From Alphaproteobacteria bacterium (GTDB lineage Bacteria; Pseudomonadota; Alphaproteobacteria; Puniceispirillales; Puniceispirillaceae), in assembly GCA_011524805.1 (NCBI GenBank), contig WTJO01000125.1, positions 1 through 11,745 of the forward strand: DNA of 11,745 nucleotides, read 5' to 3'. The position numbers and the translations under genes are program-made. The notes beneath the pieces are model-generated. The model was given only the letters and a program-made list of their open reading frames with translations, had not been told where the DNA came from and did no database searches. This document shows positions 6,940-11,745 of this stretch, piece by piece. How positions within the stretch are numbered: the stretch's first letter is position 1; the number at the start of each line of letters is the position of its first letter.

Positions 6940-7851
6940 CTATATGCCTTTGATAGCCGCCGCAATATCTGCTTTTGCGGCTTGGGTGGCCTTGGTGATA
7001 GCCGCAATAAAGTCTTCCGCGTTTTCTGCGTTCTGGACAGCCTCATTATGGCTGATGGCACGAGAGGCATTAATCACGCCGCCGGGAAAATCCAGATGCT
7101 GTAAATATAGCCCTGCCAATGCGTCAGCCGCGCTTGCACCCTGTGCGCCATAGCCCGGAACCAGAAAGGGCGCAGTCGGCAATATTTTGCGTAAATGAGT
7201 AGCGTCTTCAGGATTGGTCGCACCAATCACAACCCCGATAGAGGACATCAGCTCACCGTTGCTGTCAGCCTCAATAAACGGTGTCAGCATATTGGCAACA
7301 TGTGCCCAGACTGGCGTCTCGGAACTTTTTAGCGCCTGAATATCTGCACTGCCTTTATTTGACGTTCTGGCCAGCACAAATAGCCCTGACTCTGTATCAA
7401 GCGTCTGCTCACAAAACGGGGCAATGCTATCTGCACCAAGATAGGGATTCACCGTCAGCGCATCTGCACCGAAAAATGAGTCATGCCCTAACCATGCCCG
7501 CGCATAGGCTTTTGCTGTTGAGCCAATATCTCCGCGTTTGGCGTCCATAATCACCAGCATGCCTGCCTTGCGCGCCTGTGCTGAGACAGATTGCAGAATA
7601 TCCAGCCCTCTGCCGCCATAGGCCTCAAAAAAGGCCACCTGCGGTTTGATGATACCGACCTGCCCTGAGATGCCGTCAAGCATCAGCGTGCAGAACCGCT
7701 CAAGATTATCTGCGGCTTCCTGTGTGCGTAAATCCTGATTTGCGCCGCCACATAGCATGGGCATAATATCGGGGTGCGGGTCAATACCGACACAAAGCGG
7801 TGTGCCAGATGACAAAATTTTGAGATATAATCTGGCGCCGAAACCGCTCAT
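6940..7851 (-). CDS. pyrF: Orotidine 5'-phosphate decarboxylase
   Basis: The enzyme decarboxylates OMP to UMP, the last step of de novo pyrimidine synthesis in the cytoplasm. Visible landmarks are LCVGIDPHPDIM near residues 19-30, the substrate-contacting K69 in IIKPQVAFFE, and the catalytic DAKRGDIGSTA at 103-113. ADALTVNPYLG and, near the C-terminus, FLVPGYGAQGA phosphate-binding residues follow. The 303-residue length and these motifs fit the longer pyrF subfamily (often called type 2) and not the shorter E. coli type of about 245 residues. Its ATG shares one base with the TAA stop of gapR (TAATG), so it is almost certainly translated by coupling from that upstream gene. It converges on the DUF3047 gene with 25 bases between. 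Confidence 0.95.
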   Translation of the reverse strand: MSGFGARLYLKILSSGTPLCVGIDPHPDIMPMLCGGANQDLRTQEAADNLERFCTLMLDGISGQVGIIKPQVAFFEAYGGRGLDILQSVSAQARKAGMLVIMDAKRGDIGSTAKAYARAWLGHDSFFGADALTVNPYLGADSIAPFCEQTLDTESGLFVLARTSNKGSADIQALKSSETPVWAHVANMLTPFIEADSNGELMSSIGVVIGATNPEDATHLRKILPTAPFLVPGYGAQGASAADALAGLYLQHLDFPGGVINASRAISHNEAVQNAENAEDFIAAITKATQAAKADIAAAIKGI

Positions 7852-8096
7852 TATCTTAGCCCGACAGCCTCGCGATAGGTGTCTAGCAAATCATCCTGTT
7901 CGGCCAGCAGATCCTTATCCATTGCCCGCATTTTGATCAGCTGTCGCATGGTTTTGGTATCAAAGCCGGTGGCTTTGGCTTCTGAATATATATCTTTAAT
8001 ATCGGCCATCAGCGCCCGTTTTTCTTCTTCAAGCCGTTCAATACGTTCAAGATATTGCACCAGCTGTTCTGCGCTTGTTGACGGGGAAAGGCTCAT
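7851..8096 (-). CDS. gapR: GapR-family (DUF2312) nucleoid-associated protein
   Basis: This is an 81-residue, highly charged helical protein. Residues 10-40 (EQLVQYLERIERLEEEKRALMADIKDIYSEAK) form an evident coiled coil, followed by GFDTKTMRQLIKMRAMDKDLLAEQDDLLDTY, the signature of DUF2312. Caulobacter GapR, the characterised member, clamps overtwisted DNA ahead of replication and transcription and stimulates topoisomerases. Other family members may differ, so the role here follows from homology. It sits between DUF1244 and pyrF: two bases separate it from the DUF1244 stop, and its own stop overlaps the pyrF start by one base. An AAGGA ribosome site lies inside the end of DUF1244. Confidence 0.9.
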   Translation of the reverse strand: MSLSPSTSAEQLVQYLERIERLEEEKRALMADIKDIYSEAKATGFDTKTMRQLIKMRAMDKDLLAEQDDLLDTYREAVGLR

Positions 8097-8098
8097 CT

Positions 8099-8419
8099 CT
8101 AGTCGTCCTTATGTGTGTGCGTTTTGGCAAATGCCTGTTTCTGTGCGTCTGTTGCGTCTGTCTGATAGCTGGATTTCCACTCGTCAAACGGCATGCCATA
8201 TACATATTCGCGCGCATCTGCCTTGCTGACTGTCATGCCTTTGCGTTCTGCTTCTTCCTGAACCCATCTTGACAGGCAATTACGGCAAAAGCCGGCCAGA
8301 TTCATCATATCAATATTCTGAACATCGGTGCGTGTTTGCAGATGATCTCTCAGCGCTCTGAAGGCAGCAGCCTGAAGGGCAATTTCAGTATTTTCATCCA
8401 GTTGGTTAAGCTCGCTCAT
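8099..8419 (-). CDS. DUF1244 domain protein
   Basis: This is a 106-residue soluble protein of the DUF1244 family, found mostly in proteobacteria and without an established function. The core is LQAAAFRALRDHLQTR followed by NIDMMNLAGFCRNCLSRW, with a conserved C45-x-x-C48 pair that could bind a metal or be redox active; this is inference. Then come GMTVSKADAREYVYGMPFDEWK and a polar, His/Lys-rich tail ending THTHKDD. An AAGGAG ribosome site seven bases before the ATG supports the start. It heads the DUF1244-gapR-pyrF run and is divergent from mntR across about 220 bases. Confidence 0.88.
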   Translation of the reverse strand: MSELNQLDENTEIALQAAAFRALRDHLQTRTDVQNIDMMNLAGFCRNCLSRWVQEEAERKGMTVSKADAREYVYGMPFDEWKSSYQTDATDAQKQAFAKTHTHKDD

Positions 8420-8585
8420 GCGCTATCTCCTTCATGATGTTGACGCTTGAACAGTATCACCATATCGATGGTATTTCCAGCAGTCAGAGCTGATTTCTAC
8501 GGCATAGGGGGTTGCGCCTGCGAATTAAATATAACAATAATCTTTGCCTCAGCTAACTTTTTACGATACCTTTCGGTTTAGATAT
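8420..8585. other. Divergent intergenic region between DUF1244-gapR-pyrF and mntR
   Basis: This region has no gene. For the minus-strand operon, a weak -10-like TATATT lies in the AT-rich block near 8527-8545 (GAATTAAATATAACAATAATC on the plus strand). A perfect short inverted repeat, ACCAT-ATCG-ATGGT, occupies 8459-8472, about 40 bases before the DUF1244 start. For mntR, the AT-rich TTTAGATAT ending at 8585 is a possible -10 directly against the histidine-rich reading frame. None of these is strong enough for a firm promoter call. Confidence 0.3.
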
Positions 8586-8636
8586 ATGAATAATGGGCAT
8601 GGCGATAGTCATGGTCATCACGGGGACAGCCGGTAA
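8586..8636 (+). other. Short His-rich reading frame in frame with and just upstream of mntR
   Basis: ATG AAT AAT GGG CAT starts a 16-codon frame encoding MNNGHGDSHGHHGDSR and ending in TAA at 8634-8636. Four residues are histidine, several in His-Gly-His style metal-binding context. It is in the same frame as mntR, whose ATG follows after only GAG AAG. It could be a translated leader peptide, an N-terminal extension of MntR cut off by a nonsense codon, or chance. No clear ribosome site precedes its ATG, so translation, if any, may be leaderless or weak. Confidence 0.35.
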
Positions 8637-8642
8637 GAGAAG

Positions 8643-9074
8643 ATGGATAAAGATATTTCAGATAGTGTGATCAAGTTTGAGCGCATCAGAAAGGCGCATC
8701 AATCCGAAGTCGCAGAAGATTATGTCGAGATGATAGCAGATCTGATAGCAGAGACAGGTGAAGCGCGCGCTGTTGATCTTGCCGCCCGTTTTGGTGTTAC
8801 AGCACCAACCGTCAATGCGACCGTGCAGAGACTTCAAAAGGACGGTCTGGTCACAGCTAAACCCTACCGTTCAATCTTTCTGACCGAAGCAGGTCAGGAA
8901 TTGGCGCTATATTGTAAAGAGCGTCACCAGATTGTGCGGAATTTTTTGATTTCTATCGGTGTGGATGAAAATACGGCTGAACAGGATGCAGAAGGGGTCG
9001 AACATCATGTCAGCCCCCAGACACTTGAAAAATTCACCCAGTTTGTCGCCTCTCAGGGCAAAAGCCAGAACTGA
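8643..9074 (+). CDS. mntR: Manganese-responsive DtxR-family regulator MntR
   Basis: MntR represses manganese uptake genes when Mn(II) is bound, and in some bacteria activates efflux. The 143-residue protein has a winged helix (residues about 26-85; recognition region AARFGVTAPTVNATVQRLQKDGLV) and a dimerisation domain, but no SH3 domain, like E. coli and Bacillus MntR. Aligning by eye to Bacillus MntR, all six metal ligands are kept: D26 and E29 (for D8, E11), H95 (H77), E117, E120 and H121 (E99, E102, H103), the last three in the EGVEHH motif. It is closer to the E. coli type in DYVEMIADLI and ERHQIV. No mntH or other transporter lies in the window. The ribosome site is weak (AAGAGAAG touching the ATG), so translation may depend on the upstream frame. 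Its end overlaps the convergent glycosyltransferase gene by 22 bases. Confidence 0.93.
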   Translation: MDKDISDSVIKFERIRKAHQSEVAEDYVEMIADLIAETGEARAVDLAARFGVTAPTVNATVQRLQKDGLVTAKPYRSIFLTEAGQELALYCKERHQIVRNFLISIGVDENTAEQDAEGVEHHVSPQTLEKFTQFVASQGKSQN

Positions 9075-10522
9075 AATTCCCGGCTTCTGTTCGCACTTAT
9101 CTCAGTTGACGAGCTGCCCACACTCTGCCAGCCCTCTAGCTGGTCAGGATATTTGCCTATATCGGTAATGGCGATAAGCGGTCGCGGCGTGTCATCGCCT
9201 AGCGGTGCGGTGCGTTCATAATGGTTTGAAGGCGCAGCATCAGGGGCTGGCACCACAATCTCAAGGCGGGTATCTGCCAGCTTCCAGCTTAGTGCGGCTG
9301 CAGATGCGCGGCTGGAAGCAAGTACGGCATTCGCGCCTGTTCTATTGGCTATCTGCACGGTATCTTCTGCCAGAACTGACCAGCCCCGAAGCCGTCTTAA
9401 CGGGTCTGAATCAGGGGTAAATATGCCCAGAGAGCCAGTCCCGAGACACAAACCGACCCCAAGCGTTATGATGATATTCACGCCAATACCGGACAGGCTG
9501 GCTATCTGCCAGCCTTGTGACGTAATTTTCCGGCCTATCATGCCCGCAGTCAGGATAATCGCCGCAGGATAGGCGGCGACTGCCCAGTTTGCGTTTGCTT
9601 CCTTGATAAAGGCCTGTGCCGTGATGATAAAAAGCGGCGGCAGAATAAACCATAACAGCATTGCCGGCTGATGCTGTGTGCCAGTGCCCCGCCTGCCAGC
9701 GACAAGGGCAATACATACCAGCACCCCTGTAATCGGGCCTATTACGGCAAACTGGGCAGCGATAAACTCTGCCATATTTGAAAATGAATATAGCGGTATT
9801 TCAAGATTTGCATTTTCGCCAAGATGCCGCACAGTCACAAAGCTATTCAACAGGTTCCAGCCCCATGTAGGCGAAGCCCCAGCAAGACAGCCTGCAATAA
9901 ATGCCAGCCCGTCTTTTATCAGTCCGCCAGATGGATTCTGGCGGAATTTTGAGAGCAGAAAACCGGCCATTGCAATCACAAAATAGATCGCGGCATATTT
10001 TGCCAACATGGCAAAACCTGTCATCAGCCCTGCCAGCCCGAGCCAGATTATGTCGTTATTGCCCTGATGGGTTTCAGCGCGGACAAGACAATATAGCCCC
10101 GCGCTCCAGAATAACAGCATCAGGCTATCGGTCGAGATCACAAAGCTCCCCAACCCCACAACTGGCAGGCTGATCCATAATATTGCGGCGATTTGTGCGG
10201 CCGCCCTGTCATAAAGCATGGCTGCTATATGATAGAGCAAGGTCGCAATCAGCCCGTGAAGCAGAGGTGCGCCAATTCTGGCAGCGGCGGCAGAACTGCC
10301 AAATAGCGCATCACACAGCCCCAGCCACCAGCCAATCAGGGGCGGCTTGGAATAATAGCCAAAAGCCAGATTCTGTCCCCATAGCCAGTATTGTGCTTCA
10401 TCTACACCTAGCTCAAGTGGCGACAGCATAACCATCACAGACCGGAGGAACACAAACCCGCCAATCAGTCCCCAGAACAAAATCGGGGGCAGAAAAAATG
10501 ATATTCGCGCCTGTTGCGTCAT
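9053..10522 (-). CDS. GT39-type membrane glycosyltransferase (ArnT/PMT-like)
   Basis: This is a polytopic inner-membrane glycosyltransferase that would use a polyprenyl-phosphate-linked sugar and act on the periplasmic side. From the ATG at 10522 it has 489 residues. The first membrane segment (FFLPPILFWGLIGGFVFL) leads to the first periplasmic loop with the family's acidic pair at D41-E42 (GVDEAQYWLWG) and GYYSKPPLIGWW at 55-66. Some ten further hydrophobic segments follow, then a soluble C-terminal periplasmic part from about residue 360. The acceptor (lipid A, a protein or a polysaccharide) cannot be told. I chose ATG 10522 because AAGGG lies about seven bases upstream; the frame extends back to 10642 but has no ribosome site and a non-family N-terminus. 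The TGA stop lies inside the end of mntR. Confidence 0.88.
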   Translation of the reverse strand: MTQQARISFFLPPILFWGLIGGFVFLRSVMVMLSPLELGVDEAQYWLWGQNLAFGYYSKPPLIGWWLGLCDALFGSSAAAARIGAPLLHGLIATLLYHIAAMLYDRAAAQIAAILWISLPVVGLGSFVISTDSLMLLFWSAGLYCLVRAETHQGNNDIIWLGLAGLMTGFAMLAKYAAIYFVIAMAGFLLSKFRQNPSGGLIKDGLAFIAGCLAGASPTWGWNLLNSFVTVRHLGENANLEIPLYSFSNMAEFIAAQFAVIGPITGVLVCIALVAGRRGTGTQHQPAMLLWFILPPLFIITAQAFIKEANANWAVAAYPAAIILTAGMIGRKITSQGWQIASLSGIGVNIIITLGVGLCLGTGSLGIFTPDSDPLRRLRGWSVLAEDTVQIANRTGANAVLASSRASAAALSWKLADTRLEIVVPAPDAAPSNHYERTAPLGDDTPRPLIAITDIGKYPDQLEGWQSVGSSSTEISANRSREFQFWLLP

Positions 10523-10618
10523 GAAATGCCCTTGTCTGGCTTGAAACTTTGTGTCAACACACATAGCTTTATGGGAAAATAGGGGGGCAGGGCAAGCCTT
10601 TTGCCCTATATTAACAGC

Positions 10619-10624
10619 TATAAT
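10619..10624 (+). promoter_or_regulatory. Candidate -10 box for sufE
   Basis: A consensus TATAAT lies 56 bases before the sufE ATG in the divergent region between sufE and the glycosyltransferase gene. I see no good -35 box 16-18 bases upstream; the TTTTGCCC nearby is too close. The same AT-rich block read on the other strand (TTAATATAG) could serve the glycosyltransferase gene. Confidence 0.3.
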
Positions 10625-10680
10625 ATGGCATAACACAATCACAGGCTATCTTGCCGGCATAACAAACTAGAAAGAATGAC

Positions 10681-11091
10681 ATGTCTATAACTGAGGAAAT
10701 TCAGGAGCTGGTTGACGAATTCTCCTATTTTGACGACTGGGCTGACCGCTATCAGCATCTGATTGATCAGGGGCGGCATCTGCCGGCTATAAGAGAAGAC
10801 TGGCAGGATGAAGCGCACCAGCTAAAAGGGTGCCAGTCAGTTGTCTATTTTGGTTCTGAAGAGCAGGACGGAAAGCTATATTTCAGCGCCTCATCTGATG
10901 CGGCGATTGTACAGGGGCTGATTGCATTGCTATTGCGGGTCTATTCAGGGCGAACGGCAGATGAGATTCTGGCAACAGAACCTGATTTTCTGGCTGAAAT
11001 CGGTCTTGATAGTCACTTATCGCCAACCCGCAAAACAGGGCTTGCTTCAATGGTGTCAGCGATTAAACAGGCCGCCAGCCATGTCAAATAG
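10681..11091 (+). CDS. sufE: SufE family Fe-S cluster assembly sulfur acceptor
   Basis: SufE takes persulfide sulfur from the cysteine desulfurase SufS and passes it to the SUF scaffold. The 136-residue protein is full length for the family. Visible motifs are EELVDEF-type start residues, DWADRYQHLIDQGRHLP at 19-35, and QLKGCQSVVYF with the sulfur-accepting cysteine at position 51, the same position as in E. coli SufE. A C-terminal helix that begins LSPTRKTGLASMVSAIK follows. It lies outside any suf operon here, and no sufS, sufB, sufC or sufD is in view; unlinked sufE genes are common in alphaproteobacteria. The ribosome site is weak (AGAAAG about seven bases before the ATG). It converges on the GlxA-type regulator with six bases between. 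Confidence 0.94.
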   Translation: MSITEEIQELVDEFSYFDDWADRYQHLIDQGRHLPAIREDWQDEAHQLKGCQSVVYFGSEEQDGKLYFSASSDAAIVQGLIALLLRVYSGRTADEILATEPDFLAEIGLDSHLSPTRKTGLASMVSAIKQAASHVK

Positions 11092-11097
11092 CTGTGG

Positions 11098-11745
11098 CTA
11101 TTCAGCAGCTGTTTCAGGCTGTCTTTCTGCGCGCGGGGTGCGGCCATACACCTCACGATAGCATTTTGAGAAATGCGAGGCAGACACAAACCCGCAGGCA
11201 AGCGCAATGGATAATATCGACATCGAGGTCTGGCGAAGCAGGTGCCGTGCACGTGCCAGCCTGAGATTCAGATAATATCGGGTCGGGGTGGTAGACAGAT
11301 ATTTCCTGAATAGCCGTTCAAGCTGTCTGGTTGACAGATTGGCTTTCTGTGCAAGCTCTGTCTGTGATAACGGCTCTTCCAGCCCCTGTTCCATATAGTC
11401 AACCACAGCCAGCAATTTGGGGTGAGATACGCCCAGACGTGAGCGCAATTCCATTCTCTGCCTGTCGCTAGGATCCCGTATCCTGTCATGGATAAACTGG
11501 TCAGATACCTGAGCGGCCAGTGTCTGCCCATGTATCTGTCCGATCATATATAAAATCATGTCAAGAGAGGCTGTGCCGCCTGAACAGGTGATTCTGGTAT
11601 CGTCAATTTCAAACAGCTCATTGGTGATTTCCAGCAGGGGAAATTCTTCGGCCAGCCCGTCAATATTTTCCCAGTGAATGGTGCAACGCCTATCATCCAG
11701 CAGGCCGGCGGCTGCCATCAGATAGGTGCCTGTGCAAATGGCGCC
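11098..11745 (-). CDS. GlxA-family AraC-type transcriptional regulator, C-terminal part (5' end outside window)
   Basis: The frame stays open to the right edge (GAICTGTYL precedes the methionine at 11718), so that ATG is internal and the gene is cut by the window. About 215 residues are visible. The first stretch is the end of a DJ-1/PfpI-like ligand domain: ICTGTYLMAAAGLL with the nucleophile-elbow region, HWENIDGLAEEFP, and ITCSGGTASLDMILYMIG. An AraC DNA-binding domain follows, with two helix-turn-helix units: LSQTELAQKANLSTRQLERLFRK, and MSILSIALACGFVSASHFSKCYREVYGRTP. This arrangement, with the HGQTLAAQVSDQF segment, is that of regulators such as GbdR and CdhR, which control choline-derived betaine and carnitine use. 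The effector here is not proven, and the target genes are probably beyond the right edge. Confidence 0.9.
   Translation of the reverse strand, partial: GAICTGTYLMAAAGLLDDRRCTIHWENIDGLAEEFPLLEITNELFEIDDTRITCSGGTASLDMILYMIGQIHGQTLAAQVSDQFIHDRIRDPSDRQRMELRSRLGVSHPKLLAVVDYMEQGLEEPLSQTELAQKANLSTRQLERLFRKYLSTTPTRYYLNLRLARARHLLRQTSMSILSIALACGFVSASHFSKCYREVYGRTPRAERQPETAAE

Noticed and set aside
8459..8472. ACCAT-ATCG-ATGGT as an operator for the DUF1244 operon
   Set aside because: The repeat is perfect but only 5 bases per arm, and there is no second copy or matching regulator in view; it is kept only as a note in the intergenic entry.
8549..8585. CTAAC...GTTTAG flanking the mntR promoter as an MntR box
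   Set aside because: The arms are imperfect and 18 bases apart, which does not match a known compact MntR site.
10523..10642. Forty-residue N-terminal extension of the glycosyltransferase back to ATG 10642
   Set aside because: There is no ribosome site at 10642, the extra residues are not typical of the family, and AAGGG fits the ATG at 10522.
1..11745. Frequent CCAGCC / GCCAGC / CTGTCTG words across the window as a dispersed repeat or uptake signal
   Set aside because: They fall mostly inside genes in phase with common Leu-Ala-Gly-Trp codons and vary in context, so codon bias explains them without a repeat family.
1..11745. A defence, mobile or biosynthetic cluster
   Set aside because: No transposase, integrase, nuclease, toxin-antitoxin pair, CRISPR repeat or assembly-line enzyme can be recognised; the genes are core functions.

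Overview
The window reads as ordinary chromosome of an alphaproteobacterium. The evidence is a DUF1244 protein next to a GapR (DUF2312) protein, a DUF3108 protein, the C-terminal half of what looks like the alphaproteobacterial double cold-shock protein, and a GlxA-type AraC regulator resembling choline/carnitine regulators. Base composition is near half G+C by eye and genes are tightly packed. A marine SAR116-like lineage is a plausible guess from general protein style, but nothing here proves it. No RNA genes, insertion sequences, phage genes, CRISPR arrays or defence systems are visible.

Layout. 1-898 (+) is the 3' part of a class II fructose-bisphosphate aldolase gene. 903-3551 (-) is a run of three genes, read right to left: a secreted M23-type peptidase-like protein, a secreted DUF3108 protein and an NAD-binding YeeZ-like epimerase/dehydratase. 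Divergent from it, 3639-4574 (+) is thioredoxin reductase (trxB), which meets tail-to-tail an MFS transporter (4594-5829, -) that probably starts at a TTG codon. 5881-6278 is the loosest part. It holds a candidate promoter and a perfect inverted repeat ahead of the transporter, then the remnant of a cold-shock gene. The next gene (6279-6914, +, DUF3047) seems to lack its secretion signal. 6940-8419 (-) is a compact probable operon, DUF1244-gapR-pyrF. Divergent from it, 8643-9074 (+) is mntR, preceded in the same frame by a 16-codon histidine-rich reading frame ending in a stop. mntR overlaps tail-to-tail a GT39-type membrane glycosyltransferase (9053-10522, -). 10681-11091 (+) is sufE, and 11098 to the right edge (-) is a GlxA/AraC regulator cut by the window.

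The genes cover unrelated core tasks: sugar phosphate metabolism, envelope maintenance, thiol redox, pyrimidine synthesis, nucleoid organisation, manganese homeostasis and Fe-S assembly. I do not see a new multi-gene system. The items most worth a second look are the histidine-rich in-frame leader of mntR and the apparent deletion scar between the cold-shock remnant and the DUF3047 gene.
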